A stretch of DNA of 64,000 nucleotides. Source: Yponomeuta sedellus (lineage: Eukaryota; Arthropoda; Insecta; Lepidoptera; Yponomeutidae). The stretch is from positions 4,939,501-5,003,500 of the forward strand of contig OW203732.1 in the NCBI GenBank assembly GCA_934045075.1. The letters run 5' to 3'. The notes under the pieces are model-generated. The model did not search any database and was not told where the DNA came from. It was given only the letters and a program-made list of their open reading frames with translations. Shown here one piece after another: positions 22,336 through 36,100 of the stretch. Every line of letters starts with the position of its first letter. The first letter of the stretch is position 1. The translations under genes were made by a program, and so were the position numbers.

Positions 22336-25315
22336 ATGGTAAATTACAGCATTTTAGGCTGTGGAAGCCGCAGTGAGCGTAAAGACGCCAACATAACCTT
22401 TCATTCGTAAGTGCTATTAATTCTCCTCTAATCTCTGTTTTTATGATGTTCAAGACTACGGCAAGGTATAAAATGTATCTACTGCACTCAATTACCCTTA
22501 AATTAGATAAAGATGTGCCGTAAAAACTAAATCGAAAATTTGAATATTTTGGTGCTACCCGTCTAAATTATGTAGGCGTTCATACGATAGATTGGCATTC
22601 TAACTGCCACCATCTTAATTTAGACGGCTTATAATAATGTTAGTGTTACCAGACTAAATATAAAAAAAAACCCTTAGTGTTGGCGAAAACAAGGCTAAAT
22701 GTGAAGAAAACAACACGCCCGATATCTCCGAGGGTGTACGCAGGGGAACCAACCACTAGAGTTAGACCCTTGTTTTGACGAGGTCCCAAACGTACCATTA
22801 GCAAGTCTTTCACCGTTATCCGGGCACATAATGTATATATTGTTCAAAATTATTTTACAGGTACCCAGCTGATCAGGCTCTATGGACCATATGGGTTAAA
22901 GCCACGGGTCGTTTGGACTGGCAACCGACCAAGTATACCCGTGTTTGTTCCCGTCATTTCGAGACCCATAGTTTTCGAAAAACAAAGAGTTTGACTTTTC
23001 TGACAGAAGGTTCCGTTCCGAAACTGTTATTGCCGGTAAGGACTCCCTAAAATAATATTAGTTATAGGTATATTTTAGTGATGCAATATATTCGTACATT
23101 ATAATGTATGGTTTACCTTACAAATATATTTGCGAATAGACCATTATTAGTAAGGGTGTAAATAATATTAGTTATGGGTATATTTTAGTGATTCAATATA
23201 TTCGTACATTATTATGTTATGGTTTACCTCACGAATATATTCGTGAATATACCGTTCAATGCATTATTAGTAAAGGTGTCATGTAAAATTACGTCTTTGT
23301 CCTGGGTCTATTATTTGTTTCTCTGCTACTGTATAGTTAACTAAGGTTCTAAAGTATAGTATACTTTGAAAGGTATTTTTTTAAAACGCCGTTTGCGTTC
23401 TTTCCAGACTCTTCCTGAGGCTACATCATCGCTTGCTGTTGCAAGTACTAGTTCAAGTGCTACTGATATTACTATGGACAGCCTGAAAAATCAGAATATA
23501 CAGTCAACAACATTGGTGAGTAAGTCTACCATATCTGGTGATGTTGATGTCCTTACAAATATGGCGACGCGACGACGACATTGTTGTGCGTCTGTGACAG
23601 AGATATCATCCCAAATAAAACTGTTTACTGCGTTAATATTTCACTTAGTAGGTACATAGATACCAATTAGTTCGACTATGGGGAAATACTCGAAGCAAGT
23701 TGTGCTAAACTTACAGTATAATTTGTTTACAGGTGGATGTCACGCCTCGCAAGAAAAAATTAATGAAGAAATTGCTTCAAAAGGCAAAATTGGCTGATGA
23801 TCGCAAAAAACAAGTTGCTGCATTGCGGTCCAAAAATTGGCGACTAGAAAAGAAAAACGCGGAGTTAACATGTGTCATTGCTGATTAGAAGTAGAAATAT
23901 TTAATTAATCAAGAAACAGCAGATGTATTGTCTGCAATTTCTCCATGCAACAAAGACATATTGAAAAGACTGGTAGGATGTTCCGATGACACAAAATGAT
24001 GCCAAAATTGAGAAAGTTTGCGCTAAGCCTACATTTTGCAAGCGAGAGCTTATGATTTCGTCCGAAAGACATTCGATACGTGTTTACCTCACCCACGCAC
24101 ATTGACGCGCTGGTACCAAAGTGGCGATGGGGAGCCCAGTTTTTCAACTGAATCCTTAGCAGCACTTAAGCTATTAGCAAAAAATTCAACCGTACAATTA
24201 TACGGAGCACTTTGTTTTGACGAAATGGCAATACGGAAATGTGTAAAATGGGATGGCAATAATTATATTGGATTTGTCAACTGTGGAAATAACGTAAACC
24301 GTGACGTCTTACCCATAGCTAATGAAGCTTTAGTGTTTATGCTCCCACGTGTTAATGGATCATGAAAAATACCTGTTGGCTACCTACTTCAATATAAGTG
24401 GAATTTCTGCTGAACAAAAAGCCGCGCTTGTTAAACAATGTTTAGATTTTATAGAAGAATGCGGTGTAAATGTTATATCGTTGACCTTTGATGGATGCCC
24501 AGCAAATTTTTCTAAGGCGAGGGTTTTGGGTTGTACCATAGACGGAAATGAAATCAATGCAACATTTACGCACCGTCACATATGTTGAAATTAATTAGAA
24601 ACTCCTTGGGGGATAAAAAAAAATTACAACCCAAGATGGTAAAATCATACTTTGGGAGTATGTTCAAAAGCTTGTACATATTCAAGAAAACGAGGGATTT
24701 CATTTGGCTAACAGATTTACCAAGACTCACATTAACTTTCGTAAGCAAGTCATGAAAGTTAAGTTAGCCGCCCAAGTTCTAAGCACATCATTGGCCGATG
24801 CCTTAGACTTTTGTAGAGATGAATTAAACTTGGGGGAATTCGCGGATTGTGAAGCAACCGTGGAGTTTTTATGAAATTTCAATTCGTTATTCGATATTAT
24901 GAATTCGAGAAATTTGAGGGTGTTCGGGTACAAAAGACCAGTAACAGATAGGAATATTGAGTCTCATCGAAATTTCTTGAACTATATGTACAACTACATC
25001 AAAACGTTACAATTGGAAAATTACAGTGTGGTAGGTGGCAAGAGGAAGACAGGGTTTTGGGATTTATGATTTGCATAAAAAGTTTGTTAGCATTATACGA
25101 TAAATAAATTGAAACAAAAAAAAATACATTCATTTGCAGTTATAAATTGAGCCAGGATCACCTAGAATGCTTTTTTAGCGCAATTAGAGCCCGAGGGGCT
25201 TTAATAATAACCCAACAGCGAGGCAATTTAAATCGGCTTATAAAAGAATGCTCGTACATGGGGAACTTAAACATATTAATACCGGGAATTGTGTAGCTTT
25301 GGAAGACATACATAT
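22336..25315 (+). pseudogene. Decayed P-element/THAP9-like transposase gene
   Basis: Exons with intact borders: 22336-22406, 22861-23035, 23408-23515 and one opening at 23733. They encode a THAP domain (MVNYSILGCGSRSER; WTIWVKATGRLDW; VCSRHFETHSF; PKLLLP) and then a basic coiled coil (TPRKKKLMKKLLQKAKLADD). The long exon stops at TAG 23885 and has further stops and frameshifts, yet P-type transposase pieces continue: LRKFALSLHFAS, RTLTRWYQS, LCFDEMAIRK (24215-24244), GFVNCG, then LTFDGCPANF (24481-24510), LAAQVLSTSLADAL, and the C-terminal QDHLECFFSAIRARG (25150-25195). So the catalytic part is dead while the THAP exons remain open. The family binds DNA by its C2CH THAP finger; here the first Cys is replaced (Y4). 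No terminal repeats were identified. Confidence 0.8.
23075..23285 (+). repeat. Local tandem duplication (~115 bp x2) in an intron
   Basis: AATAATATTAGTTATAGGTA (23050s) and AATAATATTAGTTATGGGTA (23160s) each lead into 'tattttagtgat(g/t)caatatattcg' and 'attattagtaa(g/a)ggtgt'. Lies in the intron after the THAP exon. Confidence 0.65.
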
Positions 25316-25324
25316 TTTAACTTA

Positions 25325-25588
25325 TACTATTTTTTATTTTTAATGCACTAACCCGTGCTAAGGACAATTTAAAAAAAACCTATATAGAGGCTAAAAATTC
25401 CACCCATGCCGGGATTCGAACCGGTGACCTCTGGCTATCCGTGCTACCGCTCTTTACAACTGAGCTAATGGGCAACTCACCGGCATCAGTGAAATTTCGA
25501 ACCTCTACACTATTCTCTGTATTACGTACAGGCAGCGACATCTGGCTGAAGTAGATTGCATCAATTAAAGCCCCGACTACCTACTTTA
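25325..25588 (-). repeat. tRNA-headed SINE (family A)
   Basis: Same order as 10949-11214: tail AATGCACTAACCCGTGCTAA, core with B box as GGTTCGAATCCC on minus, and head ending near CCCCGACTACCTACTTTAG. It separates the P-like transposon from the mariner remnant. Confidence 0.75.
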
Positions 25589-25725
25589 GCTCAGTTGGCC
25601 ACTTGTAATTGTTTTAAAAACGTCGATTATTTAAAAGTAAAAATACTACTGTTCGATTTTCAAATTTCCCTCCGCATTTTTTTGAGAGCCAATTCAAATT
25701 TTCTTGTCTCATTAAAAAAAAGGAT

Positions 25726-26540
25726 TTGCATCGAGAACATTTTTGTGCTATGATTTTTTACGATTTCAAATGTGGCTTAAAACCTGATGAGTCATTTGAT
25801 CGACTTCGAATTGCTTTTATGGATGAAGGACCTTCAAAAGCAACCATCTGCTGCTGGTATAGCGAGTTCAAACGCGGTCGTCTTACTTTGGGGGATGAAT
25901 CAAGGAGTGGTCGTCCTACGACGGCTGTCACCGAAGAAAATGTGCTGGCAGTAAAAAAAATAATTTAAGAAAACAGACGAATAACGTACGAAGAGATTCA
26001 GCATACACTGCAGATTGGTTCAAGAAGTGTTCACAGGATTTTGAACGAGCACCTTCGCGTAAGGAGAATAGTTTCCCGCTGGGTGCCACACAACCTCACC
26101 GAAGCTCAGAAGCAGGTCCGTGTGGATTGGTGCCGTGATTTACAAAAATTTGATGCTGTCACGGCGCTTTTACGACATTGTGACAGGTGACGAATCCTGG
26201 ATTTATCAATATGATCCAGAAACAAAGCGTCAGTCGACAGTTTGGCTATTTCAAAATGAACCAACGCCTACGAAAGTAAAGCGATCGAGGAGCCCAGGAA
26301 AAATTTTGATCTCTAGTTTCTTCACTTTAACGGGGTACCTAATTTCTATTCCACTTCGAGACCAAAGCAGCATGAACGCTGTATGGTATAGCACAAAATG
26401 CCTACCAGAAGTTTTTTCTAAATTGAGCAACGAGCGACCGAACACCGGGCTCCGCGGGGTCCTTCTTCACCACAAACTTTCTCAGTGTCCCACGTATAAT
26501 TTAAACAATTTTTTTTTGCCTCTTGAGGTATTGATTTAAT
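25726..26540 (+). pseudogene. Dead mariner-family transposase
   Basis: The N-terminal HTH part reads GPSKATICCWYSEFKRGR and DESRSGRPTTAVTEEN. After an in-frame TAA near 25966 the frame resumes with ITYEEIQHTLQIGSRSVHRI and RWVPHNLTEAQKQVRVDWCR. A frameshift near 26150 leads to the catalytic segment VTGDESWIYQYDPETKRQS (first Asp present). The expected second Asp in an HHDNA motif is lost: LRGVLLHH is followed by KLSQ. Stops, a shift and a missing catalytic residue make it inactive. No complete inverted ends were identified. Confidence 0.85.
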
Positions 26541-27003
26541 TTCCCGATTTTCTGTTTACAACTTGTAAATACGCAAAACATACTTTTGGGAATTATAGGT
26601 TATGCTAGCAACTCTTATGAAGTACCTAAATACTTCTATCTCCATCTCAAAGGTATACGCGCAGGCCCAGTCTATTCTATTCTCTGTCTACGCGGAAAAA
26701 ATAATTGTTCTGTGGGAAATACGAATTCGCATTTTCAGGGTTGCTGCTACGAAACTGAGAAATACTACCAAATTACACAAAATAAAAGGGTAGTAACCCT
26801 ACTTGTAAGCATCAACCTGGTCCTGAGGCATCAATCAAATCAACATAATTATTTTATTTTAAACACGGGCGGTGCACGGCGGCGGAGTCTCAGGTTTTTC
26901 ATCTGAATCCAAACTTTTTGTACTACTTTAAATACACTAGTTTATGACACCAAAATTAATGCTTGACGATAACAGTTAGCAAAGAGTATATAACCACTAA
27001 CAA
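26541..27003. other. Upstream region of the CFAP276-like gene
   Basis: No ORF with a domain. 'aaagagtatataaccacta' at 26983 recurs near 40626, and could be part of a repeat or a TATA-like element. Confidence 0.35.
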
Positions 27004-27015
27004 ATTGCTTAGCAA
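27004..27015 (+). promoter_or_regulatory. X-box-like site (RFX binding) upstream of ciliary gene
   Basis: ATTGCTTAGCAAC is an imperfect palindrome close to the X-box GTTGCC-N(1-3)-GGCAAC bound by RFX factors. It lies about 125 bases before the ATG of the CFAP276-like gene, where X-boxes of ciliary genes usually lie. Both half-sites have mismatches, and function is inferred. Confidence 0.4.
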
Positions 27016-27140
27016 CAATCATTCTTGTCAAGTCAAAACGGTCATAATAACACTCGCAGGTTGTTATGAATTCTAGATTATCATAAAAATTCGCGTACTT
27101 TTTAAAACTTAAAAATTATAAGAACAACCGTCAATTCACA

Positions 27141-30100
27141 ATGACTTTCATACAAGTTAGGAACAAGAAACTTCTCCCCGACTTACAGAAGGAGGGTATA
27201 CTGTCTAAGGACATATATCTGTCGACCAAAGTAAAACATGGGGTGCCAGTTGGCTCCAGACTGTTTTCTCATCATACGTTAGCTAGTGTTAGAAGACTAG
27301 GCTTCTACCACCCTTTCTTGTAAGTATTTACCGCATCTGTGACCACGGTAACCGGAAAATTCCGCTCTTTGTTACCTATTGTGCTTGTTGTATAATGTCT
27401 ATGTAGACCAATTTGTAATGTATACCTACATTGCATAGCAAAATAGACACCATGCCCGCAATGGAACGTACCATACGTTCCATTGCGGGCACAGACCTTT
27501 ATCAGCGAGTTAGCAATAGAGAGACTTTATAAATAATTCCAGTGAACGGTACAGATATAATTTTCTATGTAGCCTTATATTGTCTCACTGCAAGGCACAG
27601 GCCTTCTCTCAGAGAGAGAGAGAGTGTATGGACTTAATTACCACGCGTGCCTACCGCGTAATGGCAATTGCTGAGGTAACGTATTTGAACGCGACAGACA
27701 CTCAGTTTTCCTCACGATGTTTTCCTTCACAGTTAACGAGTGGTGGTGCTACTATAACTTCACAAATGTACTTAACTTAGAAAACAAGTCATTGGTACAG
27801 GACCGCACTGGGAATCGAGCCTGGGTCTCCTTTCGAGTCCATCGTTCTACACACTGGGCTGCCGCCCGCTCTGTTGTCTCTGTCGTATTTTGTACCACTT
27901 GAAGCAATAAATAAACGAACTCGAACTTAAGAGTTTTGACTAAGTAGTTAAGCACCGCTCGCGTATCCACCGCGGACTGGACACCTCAGATAGACCGGTT
28001 GGGCAAAGAAAAATATTCTATATAAATTTCCTAAGTCGCTAACACGGATTTTTCTAGACACTGATGTCTCTATTAGATTACCTAGGTTAGACAAAGCGGG
28101 TAGAGACCATAGAACAACGGTGTTATTTATAATAACACGATTGCTCTAAAACTAAATATGTAGTTGTTCAAGCTGTTATCGACCGATCGACTGTGCATGT
28201 GCTACAACACATGCACAGTCGATTTGTCCATATTAACCCTTGTATGTCCCCACTCCTCACTGCTGGGGACATGCATGGGTTGCACACACAACACGTGGGA
28301 CACGTGTGCATCACAGGAAGGTTAGGCCATACTCCACCACGGGGGCCAAGTCCGGTGGTGGAGGATTGTAAGGCAGTGGTGGGCCTTACTGTTAGAAGTT
28401 ATTAAGCCGCCCATAAAGGCCTCTGACATGGCTTAACGACTGCCATTACATGCCATTCAACAGTGTACAGTCGAAAGCACATAAACATAAACGTATACGT
28501 GCACTATAATTGGTCACGGAAAAGGGCGACTGTCTGTAGCTCGGCTCTGGGTCATTTAAGTAAATGAACCAGCATTTTCTCTTCGTAGTGTCCCTAAGGA
28601 TAGTCTGGACATAGTACTAGCGGCGACATACAACCACTCCTACGAGTTTTTCGCGGACAAGGTGGACCTGTACCTGCAGCCTGAAACACACGGCTGCGAC
28701 ACCTGGCGGCGGCTTCGTAACACTATCGAGAAAGCACCGTCTAGTTCCGCTACTCTGGTAAGATAAGATTAGATTAGAATTGTTTGACCTATCTCTAATC
28801 GGTGTACTTCCACATATCTGGTAAGATTAGATTAAAATTGTGTACACACACCAGAAAAAAATTATTAAGACCTACCTCCAATCGATCTACCTATCTACTT
28901 CCACCTCTCTGCCTCTCTGGTAAGATTGGATTAGAAATACTTATCGTGCACACACGCCCATACAAACCAGAAAAAATGAAAATAAACATTTAGGTTGGTA
29001 GGTAGTGTTCGTTACTGAACAAAGTTAATTAAAAAGAAAGAAATATCAATTAATTTAGTTTAATTTTGGTATTATACAATAAAAAGAATTAAATCAGAGC
29101 GCTAGCCAGATCAAAAGCGGATACGGATAAAAGTCAAATGTGACATGACAACGAATGTGACAAGCTAAAACAATGAACAAGCGACAATCAGAACATATAA
29201 AATATTTCACTTACTTTGTTGAAAATCCATTTTAAAAACACCTTTAATTAGAAATACGTAAAATTTTTAGCCTCTAAATAGGTTTTTAAATACGTAAAAT
29301 TGTATACAATAAAATAGCGCTCGTAAGGTATTTAACAATAAAATTATTAAAACTAACTATAGTAGGTTTCGTCGTAGACAGAACTCCGGGGCCATTGAAA
29401 GCTCGTAAGCTCATGCATGAGCTTTCAAGTGTCGTTGTCATCTGGGGCAGGAAGTAGAACCATGCGGTTGAGAGAGCGACGAACTGTGCCGTGAGCTGTG
29501 CAGACCTCGGCGACACGTGGAACTCCGTCCAATCCGGGAAAAAGCTTGACTACTCTACCGAGCCGCCAGCATAGCGGAGGTGCGCTATCATCCTTCAGCA
29601 ACACCAAGTCGTCAATTTGCAAGTCTCTGCATTTTTCGCGCCACTTCGTGCGTTGTTGGAGTTCGGCGATGTATTCATTAGACCATCTTAACCAGAAATG
29701 CTGCCGGCATTGCTCCAAACGTTGAAACCGGTCGAGGCGATGAGCGTTGACGTCCATGATGTCCGATGATGGAATAGCAGTCAACGGCCTGCCGATTAAA
29801 AAGTGACCCGGGGTGAGCGGATGAAGGTCGTTAGGCGAGGGACTGAGAGGACAAAGGGGACGGCTATTGAGGATAGCTTCGATTTGAGAAAATAACGAGC
29901 TCAATTCCTCAAAAGTCAAGTGTGTGTTCCCTAGGACTCTACGAATATGAAATTTGGCCAGCTTAACACCTGATTCAGCCTGGCCATTGAAATGAGGAGC
30001 GTACACGGGTGAAAATCTAAAATCTATTCCTCGATGAGCAGCAAAATCAAGTAAAGGTTCCTTATTGTGTTTAAAGAAATCATGGATCTCCTTCGCAGCA

Positions 30101-33100
30101 GCCACAAAATTCCCACCATTGTCACAATATATTTGACGTGGAATACCCCTTCGAGCAATAAACCGCTTCAAAGTTAACATAAAAGCATCTTTGGACATTT
30201 CACTCACAGCTTCCAAGTGCATACATTTATAGCGAAAGCAAATAAAAACGCATAAATAACATTTTGTTATTTTACAGCCACGTCCTTTTCTATCCGTGAT
30301 TAAGAACGGGCCAGCCATATCTAAGCCAACGGTGCTAAAAGGAAAATCGGCTTCAACCTTTTCGGCAGGCAAAGCCCCCATGATATTTTTCATGTGTTTT
30401 GCCGCAAAACGGCGGCAAACAATACAGCTTCGAGCAACGCGACGGGCAAGGTTTCTACCACCAATAGGCCAGTATTTGTTCCTCACGGAAGCAAGCAAAT
30501 GTTGAGGCCCAGCGTGCATCAAAAGTGTATGCTCCTGTTGAAAGATAAGCTTTGTCAGGTGTTGATTGGCGTGTAACAAAATTGGGTGCCTTTTATCAAA
30601 GGAGTAGTTGGAAGTGTCAATCCTGCCACCAACTCTCAAAAGTCCCTGAGAGTCTACAAATGGCGTTAAAGAGCATAAAAGGGATTTAGATTTTATTGTT
30701 TTCTTATTTAGAATCAAATTAATTTCTTTATGAAAAGATTATTTTTGTGCAGTTTTTACGAGGAAAGTAAGAGATCTATCAAGTTCTGCTGTTTGTAAAG
30801 GACCAGATAATTTACTTGATTTATTTCGGCAGTTAATTATAAACCTAAAAACAAACGCATAACATCGCTGTAGAGTGCTCAACTTCGAAAATCTTGTAAA
30901 ATCAACATCTCTATCGAGAGGTGCCTCCCCCACCAAAGCGGGGTTCGCTTTCACCTCTGGCAAATCGACCACCTCTGTCAAATCTGCGCATGGCCATGCA
31001 GACTCTTCTTCTCGAAGAAAGGCCGGACCATGCCACCATAACGTCGTCTCAGATACTTGCTGTGGATCAACGGAACGTGAAAGCAGATCGGCAGGGTTTG
31101 AAGAGGTAGGAACGTAGCGCCAAGGAGCAGAATTAGTAAGACCATTTATGGTACCAACTCTATTAGCTACAAAAACCTTTGTTTTGTGCGATAGCTTGAG
31201 CCAACCAATGACAACCTTTGAATCGGTCCAATAAACCACACGTTCGACTTGGCATCGTAAAGCTTGAGTTACGGCGGCAGTGAGTTTAGCGCCTGTTAAA
31301 GCTCCACATAGCTCTAAACGCGGAATAGTGGTTGGCTTAATTGGGGCAACGCGAGTCTTAGCGCATAATAGTCGGACCTCAACATTGCCATCAAAATCGA
31401 TAGATTTAAGGTAATTACAAGACCCATAAGCTCTCTGCGAGGCATCGCAGAAGCAATGAAGTTCGACGTAGGTGGGATTATTAACCAAAACCCGTCTTGG
31501 AATTTTTAATTCGGCAAGAAAATGAAGATTCTTGGCGAAATTTGACCACCTACGCATAATTTTGTGTGGGATGGGGTCGTCCCAATCCACATTATGCTCA
31601 GACCAAAGCTCTTGAAGCATCATCTTTGGTGCAATAGTACAAAGCGAGAGCAATCCAAGAGGGTCAAAGATTTTGGAAGCAAAAGACAATATTGACCTTT
31701 TAGTAGAGGCATCAGCAGCGGCGGTGCTGTCAAAACAAAAATGTAGTTCATCGGACGACGGGACCCAACCAATACCTAGCGTGTTTGTCGAGCTGCTTAT
31801 CATGAGGTTGTCATCGGCTTGTGTGTTAATTGAATCGGAATCGAATAGTGAAGTTAAGTTCGACCTATACTTCCGCAAATGAAAACAACCTTTCAACAAA
31901 GTTTCCGATACTTCCTTCTGAATAAAATGCAGCTCTTCCTCAGTTTCTGCACCTGTGAGGAGATCATCTACATAAAAATCCTTTTGAATTACTTCTTTTA
32001 TAGAATTTGATGAGGTTGACGTAGAGACATACTCTTCACCAAGCTGCCACAGACAGCGTGTGCTGAGAAAACTTGCACTAGAAAAGCCGTAAGTTACGGT
32101 GTTTAATTTTAATGTCCGCAGAGGTAGAGACTCGTCGTCACGCCACAAAATATATTGAAGATGACGATCGGATTCGTGCATTAAAACCTGGCGATACATC
32201 TTCTCCACGTCTCCCGACAGCACGTACTTGTGCTGACGGAAGCGTGTCAAAATGTTGACCAATGAATCTTGTACATTAGGTCCCACCATCTGTAAATCAT
32301 TGACGGACAATCCCGAGGATGTACGAGCAGAGGCGTCAAAAACGACGCGCAATTTTGTCGACTCGCTGCTGTATTTAAAAACAGGATGATGTGGAAGGAA
32401 GTAATTTACCTGTGAGGTATCCACCACGTCGTCAGAGAGGTGACCTAAGTCAGCATACTCATGTATAAAGTCAAAATAAAGTTTTTTAAGTAAAGGTTGT
32501 CTTCTGAAACGTGCCTCCAAATGGAGAAATCTTTTCTTGGCTAAGTTAAATGACTCACCAAGACCTTTTCTATCCTCACGCAATGGGAGTTTGACGCAAA
32601 AACGTCCATCATTCTCCCGTGTAGTAGAAGATCGAAAATACTGCTCACACAAAGTTTCTTCTTTGGTGAAGGGTGTGGCCTCAGGAACACTTTCTAACTG
32701 CCAGAATTTTTCCAAGTCTCGACTCAAATCAACATCTAAATTATTAGAAAAATTGCAATGAATATGATGAGATTTAGTTTTAAGAAGAGACGTAGGCCCT
32801 GAAACAAGCCACCCGAGTTTGGAATCACGAAGTACAGGATTTCCCTTGCCTAAACCTTTCTGTTTCGTGCCAACAATGCTCCAAAACAGGTCAGCACCTA
32901 AAAGCATGTCAACCGACGAAGGCTCAAAGAACTTGGGATCTGCCAACTTTAAATTACCAAACTTGAGATGACTGACGTCAAGAGCCGCCTTGGGCAAGGT
33001 GCCTGAGATTTTAGGCAAAACAAGACAAGATACATCAACATTAAACGATGTATTTTTTGACCGAACCTTAAGATAGCAGCGGTCAATATTTGAATGCAAT

Positions 33101-36100
33101 GAATGTTCTCCAATGCCAATAACATTCGTGTTTGAGGGCTGTGAAATTAAATTCAAATCCCTTTTTAACGACTCGGTGACGAAAGATGATTGCGAGCCAC
33201 TGTCTAACAGGGCTCGAACAGTCACAGAAACACCAGAATCAGGATTGACAACCTCCACTAGTGCTGTGCACAAAAGCACCTCAGACGACGAAGCAGAAGA
33301 CATAGAGACAGCTTCCGAGCTTAAATTCGCTGTAACATCAAGTTCACTTGAATTTAGAGAAGGCTGGTGTAACAAAGAGTTATGGCGCTGCTTACAGGTG
33401 CGACAACACGCTGACAAATGACACCGCTTAACATTGTGACCAGCTCTCAAACAATTAGGACACAATTTATGTTGTTCTACCAAGGAGAGTCTCTCATGTA
33501 GAGTTTTGGCCTTGAAAACATCGCACTCGTGAACCCGGTGGTGCCCCATGCAAACCAAACAACTCGAGTGATGAGACTGCGACTCCTTGGAGTCTTTAGC
33601 TGCAATAACAAAAGATTTTGTTTGTGGCCTATTATTGCTTCGCTGGTTATTAGAATCTTGCGAAGTACTTGCAGAAGCAATTTTGCCACCTTTGAAACGA
33701 AGTGTTTCTAATAAATCGGCGCGATCTCTCAAAAACTCGAAAAACTGCTTCAGGGTATGAATCTCGTTTAAAGTACTCTTATGCTCCTCCCACTTGAGCG
33801 ACGTTTGAGGATCAAGCTTGGCCGAAATTAAGTGAATTAAAAGCATGTCCCACTGACTGGTGGGTAAACCTAATGTTTCTAAAGCACGCAAATTTTTATT
33901 AACGTGATCTACGACAAATCTAAGCGCCTTATCAGTTTCTTTTAAACTATCGAAATTCAGCAAATATTTCATGTGATAATTAATCAACTGTCGACTATTA
34001 TTATAACGATCGCTAAGAATCTGCCAGGCTACATTATAATTTTTGCTGGTAATTTCCAAATTGGATAAAACTCTGGCTGCCTCGCCCTCCAAATACGAAT
34101 TTAAATAATAAAACTTATAAATGTCCTTTATCGCATCATTGTCGTGGATTAATGAGTTAAAGGTCTCACGAAACTCCAACCATTTATAGTAAGAACCGTC
34201 AAAGTTCGGGATCTTAATAACCGGCAACTTAAAACCAAAATTATGGTTCCCACTACAGCTGTTGAAAGCGGATGTGTTGGAATTTCGATCATCTGGGCAA
34301 TCTGGCTTTTTAGGCGAGTTAGCTTGAATTAGTAGCCGTGCAGAGGAGATACAAAATTCGAATTCATCTTCCAATAACTCTCTAATAGAAAGCTCGACTT
34401 CTAAGTCCAAACAATTACACTCGAGTTGATTTTGTACCTCATCGAAAGCGTGAAAAAGCGTTTCAATCTTAGACAATTTCATCGCAAGCTTACTAGTCTC
34501 AAGTTCGGAAAGCTTATCTTTCGCAGTAAATTCATGTAACTGATTTTTAAATCGAGTAATTTGCCCTTTAATCGAGCTACGTTTCGTGGTAAGCTCTTTA
34601 GTAAGAGCACCACCCTGAGCTGGTGCTTCAGAGGCCGTCTCCTTACTCATCTTGCGATGAAAAGTCTAAAATCAGCAAGCAGGCAAAAAATAATAAATGC
34701 GTTTATTATACGATACGCTCCTCAAAACAATGTCCCGCGTCGCGCAGCCCGATAGGCAACAGCTGAGAAAACCGGTCAGGTGGCAGCAAGGCCCAAGTCA
34801 ACGATGCGCGAGCGCTGCTTTCGGTGCTACCCCGCGACTGGCAGGAATAGACGCACGATCGCTGGAATGCGCTCGTCCGCTGGAATTGAGAAACGGGAAG
34901 AAATAAGGAAGATGCGAATTTAACTATTATAGATGGTTATGACTATGTAGGTTGTTTACGCGATAGCTAATTGATTTTTACTGATTCAATTAGAAAGATG
35001 TAATGATACAGAATGGTGTTCTAGCAACAAAAGCTTGTAAATCTTTATATAACGGCAAAACTGACACATAAAAGTTAAATTGAGTAATAGGCAATGCTTA
35101 GATATGGTTTGTGATAACAATAAGTGTGATTTAGCAGTGAAAAGTGCAAGGAATACTTATTATGCAAATTAGTTTAGCTACAGCTGCTATCTACAATAGT
35201 GAAATCAAAGTCACCAGAGCATCTAGTGCTTGTAGCAAAGCGTTGAAGTGATGTAATAGCGATGTGTGGATGAAATTAGCCTCGATGGATACCTGGATTG
35301 AATCCTAGGTAATTGAAGAAGGTCAGTATAGTGAACCAAATACGCTTTAGGTACACATTCAAGATTGCGCACAACACTTTGTATGGAGGAATTAAACTCC
35401 CTAAAATCACAAACAGAAGAGGATAGAAACTAGGAAAAAGATAGGAACGGGCTCACTTTAGGCAGTTAGGTAGTGCTGAGGCGATGATACAATGTTAAAT
35501 CAACGCCCGCCGGCTGCTAGCTGCGGTGAAGCTCGTAGAAGGCTTTTCCCCGAAGGTTTCTTGGTGAAACTGGAACTGCTGTGCGCTCTGATGGGTAGGC
35601 GGTTAGGAACACGGGATGCTGGAGCTAGTAGTCGCAGTGGATGGCTTGCAATCCCAAAACTGCGCAACAGTATAGCCGCTGCCACGTGTTAGGACTGCGC
35701 CTAAGAACAAAGAACCTTGTGAGATTTCGGATTGCAGGTCCTGTCACGGTCGCCACTTTTGTTCGTTACTGAACAAAGTTAATTAAAAAGAAAGAAATAT
35801 CAATTAATTTAGTTTAATTTTGGTATTATACAATAAAAAGAATTAAATCAGAGCGCTAGCCAGATCAAAAGCGGATACGGATAAAAGTCAAATGTGACAT
35901 GACAACGAATGTGACAAGCTAAAACAATGAACAAGCGACAATCAGAACATATAAAATATTTCACTTACTTTGTTGAAAATCCATTTTAAAAACACCTTTA
36001 ATTAGAAATACGTAAAATTTTTAGCCTCTAAATAGGTTTTTAAATACGTAAAATTGTATACAATAAAATAGCGCTCGTAAGGTATTTAACAATAAAATTA

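Noticed and set aside
33113..33421. Plus-strand ORFs within the BEL element
   Set aside because: Shadows of the minus-strand gag-pol.
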